DNA of 64,000 nt from Punctularia strigosozonata HHB-11173 SS5 (Eukaryota; Basidiomycota; Agaricomycetes; Corticiales; Punctulariaceae), in assembly GCF_000264995.1 (NCBI RefSeq), contig NW_006767441.1, positions 390,255 through 454,254 of the forward strand, in the 5' to 3' direction. This document shows positions 22,690-36,000 of this stretch, one piece after another. Position 1 is the stretch's first letter, and each line of letters starts with the position of its first letter. The notes beneath the pieces were generated by a model. It made no database searches and was not told the DNA's origin. It was given only the letters and a program-made list of their open reading frames with translations. The translations under genes and the position numbers were made by a program.

Positions 22690-25600
22690 TCAATCCGCAA
22701 ATCGCACGCTTCTCAACTTCTTCGGAGGAGAGTGGTGATCCATGCTACGGTCCATGCTACTCGATGCTTGCAAGTGATCTTCCGCCGATCGCGCTCCATC
22801 CGTAGGTATGTCGGACACGAAAACACTCTCGTGACTCACTCCTCCCGAGTCTCCTGGACGGTTCGCAGCGGAACCTTGAGATATGGGCAAAAGCGGAATA
22901 TCTAATCCTAGCATCCCGGTCGTGGAGCACGGATGAAGGAATGTCGGGTTCTGGTCAGTGGTCAGAACGTTGCTCATGGTTGCATCTGGAGAATGGTACA
23001 GACAGCGATGAAGTCCCGTACGCCCTTTTCCTTTAGAAACTCGGGTGACTTGTTCGTGCTTACTGCGAACTGCTCCTTCAACGTGTTGCGTCGATTGACC
23101 ATGTACTCTTCGGATGTTCCACGGATGGCAAGTGTCTTCACATTTACTGGGCGTGTTTGCCCAATACGGTGCGCTCGCTTTCCACCAACAATCAGATCTG
23201 TGATTGGCGCGCGAATGAAATCGTATACTTGCCTTGATTGCTTGAGTTTCGACGTCAGCCTCCCACACCGGCTCGCAGAAGAGGACACGGGACGCCGTGA
23301 CCATATTCCTGCAAGCAGCGTATGAGTATGACAGCAAGGAATTGTTCGCTGTACCTACAATCCACGGGCCCCGTGTTTGAGCTCCATTAAGAATACGCTG
23401 AGAAACGGCGTAATCAGGGCGCGTAATGGTACAGAATGGAGTCTAACGGCTCACCGGTATACGTCGGATGTCTCAAATGTGAGCACAAGTTGTTCTCGCA
23501 TCCTAACACTGACCCTTGTGGATTGGAGGTATTTGATACCAGAAAGGTCAAGACCCTCCGCTACATGAGCAAGGGTCAGAGGGCTTTTGGAGAATATCAG
23601 AAACTTCTCGGTCGGTGCATGACGCAAAACCTGTAAAATCAATTCGGTTGGTTGTCTCGTACCATGTACCAGGATCAAATTCATACCTCTCTAAGAATGT
23701 AGTTCTGCTTGGAAGAACCAGATGATCCAATGCGGACATTGGCCAGTGGTGAGGAGGCAAGAAAACTGAGAGAGGGGGTATTTGGCGTGGTTATCGATGA
23801 TTTGTCCTCGAGGGGCACAGAACCAGAAGGATGCTGGCTTTCATGCGTGCTGACAACCTGGAGCCGCGCTTGGGCAATAAGGTATTCCTTTCGAAGCTCC
23901 TCGATTCTCTCCCTCACGATTGTTTTCTTCGCCGACTCCCTGGCCCTGCCTATTACACGACCTGCATCATCCTCTTCACGCCTCCGCTTCCCCCCCTTCC
24001 GCATGAGCTGATTGAGTTCATGAAGTTGATGCTGGCGAGCATCAGCTTCGCATACCGCCGAGCCTTGGTTGCATATTCGCTCCTTCGATGCAAGTGGCTG
24101 CGCAACGACAAACTCTCGCATCTTCTCAAGTCGGTCTGGGTGCATGTACGCAACAATATGGTCATCCTCGGCGCCGCTATCCCGGGGACGTGACAGGCCG
24201 TAAACTTGTGAGCGAGTCCAGTGGGCGAATATTGTCCTGTCGATATTGCGGACTTCGTACGGTAGATCGATGCAGTCCTGTGATGCTCGCCATATGCCGT
24301 CTTTCATTGCCTCTTGTCTACGTCAAGTTCATGAGCTGTTAGACTGTACTGCCTATGTGAACATACAGATGATGGAACGCAGATTTTAGCAGCAAATGGT
24401 CGTCTTCAGGTCGGTTTCGCTGAACAGCGTTGGAAAGAGTCTTGTCTGACTTCTGCAGAGCATCTCGAACCTGCTCCAGGAGCTCATCGTCTGTTCTCCA
24501 GAACAGAGTCCTGACGTTACATGAGTGCCAGGGAGCAACAGAAGCCCAGCAGATCATTGCTCACTGACTGATGTTCTCCACGATCTGCAGGAGAGTACGG
24601 GTATTCTGGAGGGTGTATAAGGTTTGTTTCCAAGTCGATACATACAACAGCCTCGCACCCTAGCGTGGAAAAGGTAATCCTAGAAATTACTGAGCATATG
24701 TTACAAAAGCACGAATTATGGCTCTACCTGATCGACCCTCTCAGAATCCACAGCGTTTATGGCAATCAGGCTTTGCAAAGTGTTGTAAGATTTGACAGCG
24801 AGGGGATGAAGGTCGAGTAGCACAGTTTCCTTCCTCATAGGAGGCAATGTCACTTCATGTTCGACATCGGAAATTCTGCCGGTGGAAAGTAAATGATAAT
24901 GCAAGCGCTGGGTCAGTGGACCCACCGATGTCGAACCATCGCCATCTGCATGACTTGTTCCAGGACTTGAATTGGACCAGCTCGTGGGCCGTTGATGTCG
25001 AACAAGGGTGCGATGACGTGAGTTGTAAAGAGTTTTGGGGTCGTGGCAAATTGCGGAACAGAAAGGAAGTGACTGATCATGGTTGCGAGTTTATGCAGGT
25101 CTTGCCGGTCCTCTAAGGTCCAACGCCTGGACGTGTTGTCTGCCCCGACATTGACGTCATCGTGTCCTTCATGCTCGTCTTCAAGACCATCCAAAGCTTC
25201 GGTAGGCACGAGCAGAGAGTCATCATGGTCAGTTACCGTGTCTCTGTTTTGTGAAATGGAGCCGAAGCTGAAACCGAGCATATTGGTGGTTGGGGTTCCG
25301 GTAACAATCCAGCGCCGCTCGACGCTCAGCAATTTAGCAAACGGGGTGAGAGTCGTTGCCACGGTTGCGGAAACATGCCCTTCGTCTATGACAAGACGCT
25401 TCCAGCGCACCCTCAGAAGAGACGATACGTCCGTGCGGATCTCGTCACACTGGCACCGAGGTACGCGAGTGCCTGGGAACGGGAGGCAGGTGCAGCTGTT
25501 CCAGTCATGTAACGACGTGATATTGGTTTTCTTTCCCTCAGAGGAGAATACTATGAGATTTTTAGCTCCCTCCTGAAAAATGAGAGCAGCAATCAGACGC

Positions 25601-27192
25601 ACCTGGAACAGACATCAAGACAAGCTGAACTAGAGAGGTCAGATGGTGGTACGAGCAGACACTACTACTCACATCGAAATTGGACGCGAGCTCACTTGGA
25701 CGCGGGAGATCCGCGTCCTTGTTCACTGTGAGGACTCGGAGGCCGTCCTCGCAATGTTTCTGTATCTCCCTTTGCCACTGAGCGACCAGGTTGGGAGGGA
25801 CAATCACGAGCGTGGCAGATGTTATGTGCATGGTCCTTGGACCAGCACCACTCGTCTTGCGCCTTGAGGAGTCCTGCTCCAGACCGTCAACAATGAAATG
25901 GTGATAAAACGGCACATTCCCTGTAAGCATCGGCAGAAGGTTCGTGCGTGCTAATTGGTCCTCAAATTGTCGAAGGCCTGATTTTGCTGGGTGCAATCTT
26001 GACCAGTGTAGCGACATCTCAACAAGTGTAGGCACGCCTCCGACAGGCGGTGCGATCGTTCGGCCTCCTCGCGATGCCCTCTTGCGTGCAGCTTTTGCCT
26101 CCGTGGTGGAGAAAACTCTCATACTAATGGGCGTCAGTACCGGTCGGGTGTCCAAGATGGACTCTTCAGGTGCAGGTAGTTCGTCCAGCGTAGCCATTAT
26201 CAGGGACAGAATCATGACTGTCTTGCCCGTACCTTACGAGCGCCATATATCAATGACACGATCATAGCATGAAAGAAAACGGATACCGAGTTCTTCACAG
26301 AGAATGCCTCCGCGGCTGGACGTTACAACTGGCCTCTCTCGAACGACTTCGCCGGTAGCTGGCTGAAAGTGGAGCGGTTCACCGTCCATGCTATGCAGAG
26401 TAATGTACAGCGGATCGGGGCATGTTCCCGAGCATGTTTCCTTGCATATCATTGCAACGACAGAACGTCGTTGATAGTCGTGGAGGCTGCTGCGCAGTCC
26501 CGGGAGCGAGTCGGCCGCACAAACTTGGCGAGCACTATCCGGAACTCCGGGGTCAGTGAGGTCGACTTGAGGCGAGGGTAGGTCGCCGTATATCTCTGCC
26601 ATGGTTCGTGGATCCTGGAAGGATTATCAGACGACGAATATCTCGTTAGACCACGGTAATTAGTCACCAGTTTATTCGGCAGAAATGCCTTTTGCACAGA
26701 TCCAGACACGTCGTACTCGAGGCCATCCCAGAGCGCATGATTTTGTACGATGAGGGGCAAGATGCGTTTTAAGTATTTTCGCGCAGGGGTGAGTATATGC
26801 TCGCCCCGTCTCCGCAGTTTGCCCTGCACACCCCCGAGGTCGTGAGGTATGAGGTATACACGAATATACACTCTGGTCTTGCACGGAGATAAGCACCACG
26901 AAAGCGCGATAAAACGTTCTCGAAGGAGGAAGTTGAGCTCGCGAAGGGTCACATCATCCTCCGCGGTGGTGATCAAAGGCAGAATTGTAGTGTGGTCGAA
27001 ACCATGCCAATGATCTTCAGCATGCCAGTGGCTGCATATGCAGTGGGCAGACTCTTGTAATGCAACGCCAAACTTCAGAACTCCGGCAGCGAAGAAGTTT
27101 CGTACGGAATACGCCGTATTCTCTGGAGGAGTCACAGGGGGTGGCGAAGTGACGCAAGCCGAACAACACGTCTTGCATGCAGTTGGCTGCAT
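22690..27192 (-). CDS. SNF2-family DNA-dependent ATPase, Rad5/SHPRH-like
   Basis: A long multi-exon gene, over 1,200 aa. The helicase marks are LRSSLHDYQRRSVVAMI (Q-like motif), a GTGKT Walker A spanning a splice site near 26230, TLVIVPPNLVAQWQREI (motif Ia), VIDEGH (motif II, DEGH rather than DEAH), VTGTPTTNM (motif III), LIFSKSPLTLAHVAEGL (start of the C-terminal lobe) and RAHRIGQTRPVNVKTLAI (motif VI). A charged insert with KGGKRRREEDD separates the lobes. The N-terminal region has two Cys pairs (CKTCCSAC) and an HWHAEDHWHG His cluster that I do not recognise. No RING finger was seen, which argues against true Rad5. DEGH-type SNF2 proteins of this general kind act in DNA repair or chromatin. 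The first ATG of the frame is 27192, 200 bp from the divergent PAM17 start. Confidence 0.8.
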
Positions 27193-27391
27193 AGCAGTTT
27201 TGTCGCTCTTAGTGGCTGGTTCGTTCGCAAATGCCGAGGGAGTAAAGGAAAAGACAGCTGTTGGGCTCCGGACTCGGGAGGGAGTCAGCGAAAGCGGGCG
27301 CAGCTCGCGATTCACGACGTTAAAGTCGTGTGAGAAACGCCTACCGGCCCTCCGCTGGACTTACTGAGCTTGAGCTTGCTCTTCGAAGCAA

Positions 27392-28379
27392 ATGTCGATG
27401 ACCTTGCGCCAACCTTTGGCCCTGCACCAGCAGCATCTATGCTTAGCTCGCGTGTATAACCTCTCATCTGCGAACGCATTCGTGCGGTTCAAGTCCTCAA
27501 AATCGAAGGCTTCGAAGGCGTCCTCATCACCTCCGGCAGCCAAGTCACCTCCGCCTTCACCTGCTCCTGCTCCTACACCAGCACCTACACCATCGGCCAC
27601 AGCAGCTTCTAGCACAACTTCCGAGTCTTCAGAGAGCTTGACATGGCCGGAATACTTGCGAATTCGGGCGAACAAGCGCAAGTGGGAAATGGCTACGACT
27701 ATACCCTCTACATTGTTCGCATTTGCCGGTGCATTGGGCTATTTCGGCAACTTGGAGACGGACCCAACGAAACCCATCTTTGTCAGTCTATCACCGAGCG
27801 TGAGGTCGCGCATATTCTTGCTAACCGTGTTGGTGTACTGCATTTAGGGCATTGACCCAATGTTTTTCTACGGGTTCTCCTCCGTTGGCATAGGCGGTAC
27901 GTCTGCTCCTTGCATCCATCCAACAACTCCACGCTCGAGATTGTGACCATGCCTAACCGAATTTTCTCCGTTAAACAGGCCTCGGGTATCTCGTTGGACC
28001 GTCAATTGGCTCGACTTGCTGGCGATTGACACACAGACGCATCATGCCCCTGTACGAAGCTCGTGACAAGGAGTTCTACCGCCATCTCGTGAATAACCGC
28101 GTAGACCCATCAGCGCAGAGCACCAGCAATCCTGTGCCGGATTATTACGGTGCGCTGCGCCTCTTTGACCATCTCGCTATTTCCGGAAAAAACTGACAAA
28201 CAACGACCCACGCAGGAGAAAAGATTGGCTCGCTTCAAGGGTACAGGCAGGTATGGTCGCCCACAATTTCAAGCTGGAATTATCCCTCATTTGGTGATCG
28301 TGATGCGCAGTGGCTACGTGATCAGGCGAGGTACAGACGGAAGGCGCGCTGGCTGGATGAGAAGGACCTTGCTGCGTGA
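27392..28379 (+). CDS. PAM17: PAM17, presequence translocase-associated motor subunit
   Basis: Four or five exons encode about 250 aa. The N-terminus is a mitochondrial presequence (MSMTLRQPLALHQQHL...), followed by a Ser/Pro/Ala repeat linker. The Pam17 signature follows: LTWPEYLRIRANKRKWEM, two membrane helices (TIPSTLFAFAGALGYFGNL and GIDPMFFYGFSSVGIG-GLGYLVGPSIG), the RLTHRRIMPLYEARDKEFY segment, NNRVDPSAQSTSNPVPDYYG and the terminal EKIGSLQGYRQWLRDQARY. Pam17 stabilises the Pam16-Pam18 pair of the TIM23 import motor in the inner membrane. The stop is at 28377-28379 (...DEKDLAA). It is divergent from the SNF2 ATPase gene. Confidence 0.92.
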
Positions 28380-28994
28380 ACTTTGCCGATACATATCTCA
28401 ACACATAATAATTGCATTCAGCCCATCAGCTACCATTGGCAAATGCTTTGTCCACAAGAGCGTGATTGAGAGCATGTGATGCCCGTTCATCAAGCATAGT
28501 AATGTTCGCCGGGCCATACGAATGGATTTGAGCGTCATGGAGCGCATTATACTTTACCGCTGTCCGTCAACCAGCAAGAAAAGCGACTGGGCGTGCTGTT
28601 GCAGCGCGCGGCGAGAGCACTCTCTCATCTTGTCTGGAAGGGTCGGGAAAGCCGAGATCTCCTTATCGGGACAGATTCTTACGCAAAACTCTCGCGGCAT
28701 GGATTGGCCGGCGTCTCTGCCTTGTCTCTGCGGCAGCGTGAGGCATCCCTCTGGCCACGCCCTCTCGCCGTTTCTCGCTCGTTTCCCATTTTTTACCGTC
28801 GAGCGCTCACCACGGGTCCACAAGCGGCCATCTGCTTAGGCCACAGCAACGCTGTTCAGTCATTAGATCAGCCACGCAACTTTTCAACTTTTCAACTTCA
28901 TCGCTCTCCAAGTTCCTTTGACCCCGTACTCTCTTTCCACCCTAATATCCACCCTCCTACACGCCAGCTCCGCAAGTCAGACCGGACAGCTCGC
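28380..28994. other. Intergenic / promoter of the Ser/Thr-rich membrane protein
   Basis: About 615 bp between PAM17 and the next plus-strand gene. A short tandem (CAACTTTT repeated at about 28878-28898) lies 100 bp before the start codon. No other element was recognised. Confidence 0.5.
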
Positions 28995-30568
28995 ATGGCC
29001 CAGTGTACGCCGACGCCCACTGCTACCCAGTTTACAACTGTTACCACCGACTCCGTCTCGACATCCTTCTCGAGCAGCCTCACCACTCTTGCCGACTCCG
29101 TATCGACTATCGTCTCTACGACATGCCTCGATGCGAGCCAGGGCGGTAACGGCACTTGCGCAACCGAGAGTACAGTCACGTCGCTCAGCACCATCGCCGG
29201 CGGTGTTAGCACAGTGCAAGTTCCCATCCCGATCACAGTACCAGTGACGAACGTACAGCCCACCGCAACCCTATTTGCCCCCTGTTCCTCCAACGGCGGG
29301 AACTCGCAACAGTCCTCGTCAGGCCAAGGACAGGCGTCGCAGCAATCGCAGCAAAGCTCCCAGTCTGCCGCCCAGTCCAGTCCGAGCCCTGGGCAAAGCT
29401 CCGGCAGCTCAGGGTCCACGAGCGGTAGATCCAGCGCCAGCATCACAGGACCTATAACTTCCGCTCTCACTATTACGAGCACTCCACCGCCAACGACGAT
29501 CACTACGAGCTCTTCGTCGACACTTGCAGATGGAGAGGTGACTGTGGTCGTCATCACGTTAACCAGCACGACCGGTACTCCGTCGGCAGTCGTGGTTAAC
29601 ACTGTCGTCCCGGATACCGATAGCGGATCTGGCCATCACGGGAGTAGTAGCACCAAACACGTTGGGACTATTGTCGGAGCGTCGATTGGCGGCATTCTTG
29701 GGCTTTGCGCTCTCCTCGGGGCCCTGTTCTTGTGCTGGTATGCCACTGTGTCTTTTTCCGATGTATACATTCCTGAATGGGCACGCACAGGCGAATCTAC
29801 AAGCGTCGACGCCTGGAGTTGGAGATGGACGCTATCCTTGGCGAAAAGTCGAGCACTCCTCGGGGCTTCAGTCCTCCGCCCCCTGTGCCGATCAAGCACG
29901 TCAAAGGTCGCAAATCGAAGCACCGTTTCCTGGATGAGGAAGTACAGAGCGATCAGCCGAAGCCTTACCAGTACGGGCTGGTGGGGCAAACGCATGCACC
30001 TACGTTGACCAGCGCATCTCCGTCCATGACGACTGGTACTGTTTCGCCGTCCGTGACGGGACATGAATCGGTTCAAGCTCACAGTCCCACTCCCTTCCCA
30101 ACTGGTCCTGGCTCCTCCGCTCATGGACATGAACCCTATTCACCACCCATGTCCCGTCGCACATCATCCAATGTTGGTCGCACTCTATCACCCCCTCCTC
30201 AGGACGTGGATCCTGTCACGTCTCGGACGCCGAGACTGTCGCTCCGGCTCGCGAACTGGATCGAAGAGACCGATGGCTTGGGTGCCGGGCTTGGTCTAGC
30301 TGCCGCGGACTTCCAGCCTCACGCTTTCAATGCGCAGAGTGGATCACCGACATCGTCTGGTAGCCAAGGCCCTCGCCTTTTCGCTGTGAATGCGGAGAGA
30401 GACTCAGAGGATGTCGCCAGCCCGATCGCGCCCGCGCAGACGAAGGCAGGTGAAGTTGCCGCTTTCAGGAGCCGAGTCGGCCCAGACGGCGTGATCGTGC
30501 ACAAGGATGGCGGACGGGTTGAGGAGGGTTCAGCTGGGCCGTTGCCGCCTGCGTACAGTCCGCACTAA
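28995..30568 (+). CDS. Ser/Thr-rich single-pass membrane protein (Mid2/SKG6-like architecture)
   Basis: Two exons (28995-29737 and 29791-30568; 53-nt intron 29738-29790, phase closes as TG+G) give about 507 aa. The N-terminal 215 residues are extremely rich in Ser, Thr and Gln, as in heavily O-mannosylated ectodomains. One membrane helix follows (VGTIVGASIGGILGLCALLG ALFLCW), then an immediate basic stop-transfer stretch (RIYKRRRLELEMD) and a Pro/Ser-rich cytosolic tail. There is no classical signal peptide, so the single helix probably acts as signal-anchor. The layout resembles fungal wall sensors (Mid2, Wsc) and Agaricomycete membrane proteins such as the SH3-tailed gene at 60484; no SH3 domain is present here. 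A stress-sensing or surface role is inferred. Confidence 0.78.
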
Positions 30569-31206
30569 AATGTGCCCCAGACCCACAATTTGATGAACTC
30601 TGGTTCGCTAATGATGATGGCCGATCGCGGTGATGTCCTGATGAAACTCATGCATGACCCAATCTCGCGAAACAAACGGACTCCTTGGATAACGGACCAT
30701 GTTCGCATGCTTCACCACCACTTCAACCTCCCCCTTTTTTCAATCTGGTTCTGTGACTTGTGACCTTTTTAATCTTGTTTTCACCGTGCATCTTCGTTGT
30801 GCCGTCCTCTGTCATATAGATACGCTCTTTCCTCTCTTTGGGTATACTCTATAATTGCTTTACGTTGGTTAGGCGCCATTCAATCTCCGGAACAACGATC
30901 AAAGCATGCATCTGTACAATCGCGTAGCATTCCTGTTAGATCTTTCATTACTTGGACCCAAAATCAGATCTGTCCGCAACAGATTAGTCTCGGCTGCTTA
31001 TATGTTTCCAGCATGGTCCCCACAGCAAGGTTCATTATCTGGAAAGATGATTATCTTCGCAAGCCTGCGAACTGCTACATATGATACACGAGAGTCGCGG
31101 TTATCGCTACAGTGTCCACAGCTATTAACGAGCAATGCTACGGTAGGAGTTCGTCGTGAAAGGGGCGTTTTACAGGTGTCTTATGGCATGCGACGGGCTG
31201 ACCATC
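30569..31206. other. Intergenic between convergent genes, nothing recognised
   Basis: About 640 bp of AT-richer sequence between two convergent genes, presumably both 3' UTRs. No coding segment, repeat or RNA gene was recognised. Confidence 0.5.
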
Positions 31207-32289
31207 TCAGATGGCAGTGGGACTTGAGTGGAAGGTGGGGATAGGAGTCACGGCACGAGAGGGTGGTTGACTGTAGTGGGAAGAGCCTGCGCTGCTCGAG
31301 CTGCCCGAACGCGAGTGGGAGCGCGAGCCGGGCTTGGAACGCGGGGGCGCGTAAACCTCCTCGTCGCCACTGCCGCCGTCGGATCGGTGTGCACTGTGGT
31401 TGCTTGAAGGACGGGCGGCGTAACGCGGCAGGCTTTCAAGGGGTTTGGAGATGAGGAATCCCTTCAGTCCTGCGGCCTTCTCGCCCTGGCGTCCGAAACC
31501 ATAGCCTTCGCCGCGGCTGTTGCTCCTCTCGAAGATGGGCGGGTCCGAGGGTGCAAGGGTCTTCTCGCTAAAGACGGAGTGGACGAAAGAAGGCGAGTTC
31601 TGGAACTGCGGGCGCTGGTCGAGGCTCGTCGGGAGCACACTCTTCTTCTCGCCCTTCCATACCCGGATGGAGCGCTTTTCCTTGGCCTTCTCGCGGAAGA
31701 TGAGACCGAGGAACATGTTAAGGCAGCCGACGGAGAAGAGGAAGAAGGCGGCGACGAGCGTGAAGTCGTCGACGTGGTGGGAGAGGATCGTGGCGCCGAT
31801 GAGGCCCTGGAAGATGCCGAGAGCGCCGAGGCCGAAGGCGGGGCCGAGCACCGGGAAGTAGGAGATGAAGAATGTCTGCATGAAAGCGGGAGGGAGCTCA
31901 GCGAGGAGGAGGGTGATGACCTCGAGGATAATGAGTAGCCGGTTGAGAATTGCCCAGAAGACGCCTGCTGCTTGGTTAGGAACCGTGCTGTTCCTGCACA
32001 ATACTCATTAGTTACTGACAATAAAAGGTCGTTGATGAAGAGATTTACTCAATGTAGTCACAATTGACCATGGTGGCGTTGCCGTCCTGCTTGGCGGCCA
32101 TGAAGTGGTTCACGGCACGAATGTCGTTGACCATGACGAAGATACTGCTCGAGAAGACGAGTAAGAGGGCAACAACGCTGATGAAGCGAACGGCGTTGAG
32201 GCCCATGAAGATCCCTGATACGCGTGTGGGTAAGCCTATGACCTTGTCCGACCCATCCGTGCGCACTCACAAGCACGAGGGGGCAACAT
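31207..32289 (-). CDS. Four-helix membrane protein, DUF7598-like
   Basis: Three exons. The first encodes MLPPRA, the second GLNAVRFISVVALLLVFSSS and a lumenal or extracellular loop, the third the rest. Helix 1 is in exon 2. Helices 2-4 are in exon 3 (WAILNRLLIILEVITLLLAE; FGLGALGIFQGLIGATILSH; FTLVAAFFLFSVGCLNMFLG). A basic segment (REKAKEKRSIRVWKGEKKS) and a long Ser/Arg-rich tail (SRSHSRSGSSSSAGSSHY) follow, likely cytosolic and phosphorylatable. The family is widespread in basidiomycetes; I know of no assigned function. The start at 32289 is supported by in-phase splicing (T+GG = Trp). It is divergent from IML1. Confidence 0.8.
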
Positions 32290-33097
32290 GATTGCGTATA
32301 GAGTATTGATGTTGACGAAAGTCGGGTGTGATGCGCGTAAAGGACGGTCGGCAGATGCGACGAATCAGAAGGTCGTTGTCGACAACGTATAGGAGGCGTC
32401 CGGCACCAAGCAGAAGCGTAGAGACTGAGAGACGAGAGGAAGAGTCTAGTCGCGGTCACCAAACGGGGAGTACGGAAGCATCAAGCCACCCAAAGCGAAC
32501 TTTATACATGGCGTACTGTACATGAGAGAGTACATAATGGCCTAGGATTGTTATTGTTCAGTGCACAGAGAGAAGGCGGGACAAAGTACCACTCACCTTA
32601 TTGTCCCAGAAAGGAAGTGGGAAGGAGGGAACAATGGTCAGTCCACTGTCGCCACTTCCATATTACGCTCATTGGCAACGTTGTCGTAAGGTACAACACT
32701 GGTTACAACCGCAATCATCATAGAGCTCCGTGGAGATATCGTGGACTGGGATGACTCGCAGGACAACCCTGATTCAAGTTGTGGTCGTAGGCTGTCGTCG
32801 GTAATTTCCATTCCTGGCCACAATGGCACGCGTCACGTGGTGGTCGACGCCCCTGCCAGGTCGATATCTTCGATTCCGACAGCAGGTCTTCACTCTGGAC
32901 AAACAGTGCCGTACATGGCGCGCACGGACATATACTTCGCCCCTAGAACTGAACGATTGTGAACTCCCTGGTCTGGACGCCCTCTGCCTCAGCAACTGCT
33001 CATGACAAACCACAATCTCCTGTGCAATTACGCGTCAGCAGGAACTCTCGAAGGAGGTTCTACGTAACAAAGTCGTCTGTATACATACACATAAGCC
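32290..33097. promoter_or_regulatory. Divergent promoter region (membrane protein / IML1)
   Basis: About 808 bp between divergent start codons, so it should contain both promoters and 5' UTRs. No clear coding exon, TATA box or repeat was recognised. Confidence 0.4.
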
Positions 33098-36000
33098 ATG
33101 GCGACGCGCGCCCCATCTCAGCACACTCAGTACAGCCGAAGGAGGTCCAATACGGCCACCTCCATGATCAGGACGCCTGCCACACCGGCCAAAGTTGGAG
33201 ACGCGAAGAACTTCACGGCCTGGGTGCATGAACCGAAAGAGAATATCAACGTGGCACTGAATTGTTCGCATTGGCCCGGAGTCAGCGAAGGAGATGTATT
33301 CCGCGTCACCCACGCGGACGGCAAGGACGCAAGAGGGTTTTTGTTCGTTCTTCTGAGGGATGACGGCGTAGCGAAACCGCAACTTCAGGTGAGTCATTCT
33401 TCTCAAGAACGGACAAGCGTGTGAATGATGGAATCAGTTCTCAATTCCTAGACCTGTTGCCGAAGCTTTCGGAGTGCGGAATAACGCAGAAGTTACGATC
33501 ACCAGGGTATGTTGTCCGTTCTGGGACATGGCTTGGGCGATGCTGAGATCGATACAGGTTGACAAGGAGGCATGGTCAATCGACTACGTTGAATTCCGCT
33601 TCCAGGATCAGTATCTCGGTCGCAATGATATGTGGAGACTTGGCGAGTCGCTTGTTGGGCATGCCGTATACGTCGGTCAAGAAATATCGTTCCTGGGATC
33701 TATTGCGGCTAAGATCCAAGCGCTCTACGTGAACGGGAGTAAAGTTCGCTAATCTGTCGATCTCGTATGCGCTCTTGTTCGTGCTCATTTCTAGTTTCGT
33801 AGGCTGCTGCAGGAATCATTACCACCACGACAAAATCGGTGCATAGGTCTCTGTCTGCTAAAGTCACGATTTATATACAGGTTTGCAAGGAACTTTGGGA
33901 GTTCGACAACGCCGGGGAACGTTACAATGAACGCATAGTGCATTCGTTTCTCCCGGCCCTATTCGAGAAATGGCGCGATGCTGGCACCAATCATATCGTC
34001 ACCATCGTGTTGGTATCTCGGGTATACTATGACCAATCCGAGATCGAGTACGCCGCAGGACCACTGCGCCAGGACGAGGACCGGAACTGGTATAAAGATT
34101 TCTACAAGGTGATCACGGATTTGGAAGTGTTGACGGAGTGGAGGAGCACGCTGGTCAGCTTGAAAGATTCATTCTGGGCGTTTCAAAGGGACATCCTCCT
34201 CACGCATCATTATCACCGTGCTGCTATGGACTCCTCTGTAACAGGTCTTTCCGAGCAGGTTCGACTAGTGGGGAGGCTTTCGTATGCCCACGACGGCCCT
34301 ATCTTGGAAGCCATTAATATGGGGCTCAAGTCATCGGAGTTACATTATATCGACCGCTCTCTATCTTTGACCGGCTCGGCGACAATAATCATCACGCCGG
34401 GGACGGGGTACTTTCGTGTCAACAAACAGCTCCTCCGTTTGACCACCACACGACTTTTGGATCAAGGCTTCGGCGTGGACTTGGTCTCGCTTACGAAGCC
34501 CCCGCTGCACCAAAGTCCCATTTTCTCCTTCAGAGGCTTGGAGCCTGAACTGCTCAGGAAGGATAGGGATGGGAAGACTGGATCGAGGGCCATGGACTCA
34601 CTATGGGGCGGAGATGATGGCCCAAGCGATTGGCAGGGGCGCGAACGGACGACGTTTTGGTGGGAGCCTTTCTGGATGTCAGCGTCGTTCTGGGATAGAC
34701 AAATGGATCAGCCCTTCCGACAGGACAGGTGATTCGTCATTAAGTCTTGTTATGCGATACTGACGTCTCCGACTTAGGTTCGTGGCCAGAGCCAAAATGC
34801 ACGAGATGCAGATGATGGGACTCTTGGACCACGATGTTCTCTCGAGCATTGAGATACCCTTCCTGAGCGATCAAGAGTCTCCATTCCGCCGGCAAGATCT
34901 TCCGCTCACAAAGGCAGAGACCGATGAGTTTGACACGGCGATCTTCGAGTACAAAGCACTCAGTGGCAGAAATCGCAATTCGCTCGCTTCATCGGGCAAT
35001 AGCACAGTTCTTGCCAGTTCCTGGAAAAACGAAAGGCGTATCAGTACTATATCGACCCTGTCGCATCGGTCGTCCATCAAATCCACGAAATTTGCTCCCA
35101 TCGAAGAGAGTCCGCGGATACCACTGGAGGAGCTACCTGACGAAGGCCAGGAAAGCAAGGAGAAGATGCTATCCCCAGCCCTCTCGAATCTTGCGTTAAG
35201 CGCATCACCTTCTCAATCTTCTATACGCTCGAATCTTTCCGGTCGCTCCTCAGCTACAACGAGGTCAAACGGTGGTAAAAGCCAACCTTCTGGCTCACAG
35301 AGCTATCTCAAGCCCTCGTGGCTGTTCAACGCGTTCAAATCCACTCCAAGCCAAGCTCAGACCACTGCCGCGGTTGCTCATGCTGAGTCTAGCTCCAGCG
35401 TGAAAGCGTCCCGTGCCACCATCTCCAAGGCTTCAGCCTCCGGTCATCACTCAAGCCGGCGCACATTGAAGACATCACAGTCCAAGAACACCGACTCTAA
35501 ACCGGTTAGCATACAACGCAGTGGATCTGCGCGATCGGTCTTGAGCCGCAGAATGGAAGAGGAAGGCCACGCTCAACGCACCATCACGCCCTTAGGAACC
35601 CCTCCGCGCGACGAAGTTTCATTCGGGAAAAGAAGAAGTACCCTGAGTTCAATCACTGTCCCGCTAAGCATGTCATCCCCTGCCATACGGATCAATCCTT
35701 CTCGTGCCGATGTTCCCCTGTCCTACCACGTATACGCGCTGGCGAGGAGATGGGAGCACATGTCCCCGCAGCCATGGTTCAAACATGAGATCAAGTGGAA
35801 GTCGATGACTACCCCTGGATGTCTTCCGTTGACCGTCGAACACTTCCCCACGACATCGGAGTTGGACTCTTCCTACGATGTGGCTTCGTACGACTTTGTC
35901 GTAGACCCGCCTGATATGCGGTCTTTTCTCGTCAAACCTCCGACAGTCACGGGCCCGGATATCCGTCACGCATGGGCGATGGCCATAATGCGCGGGATGG

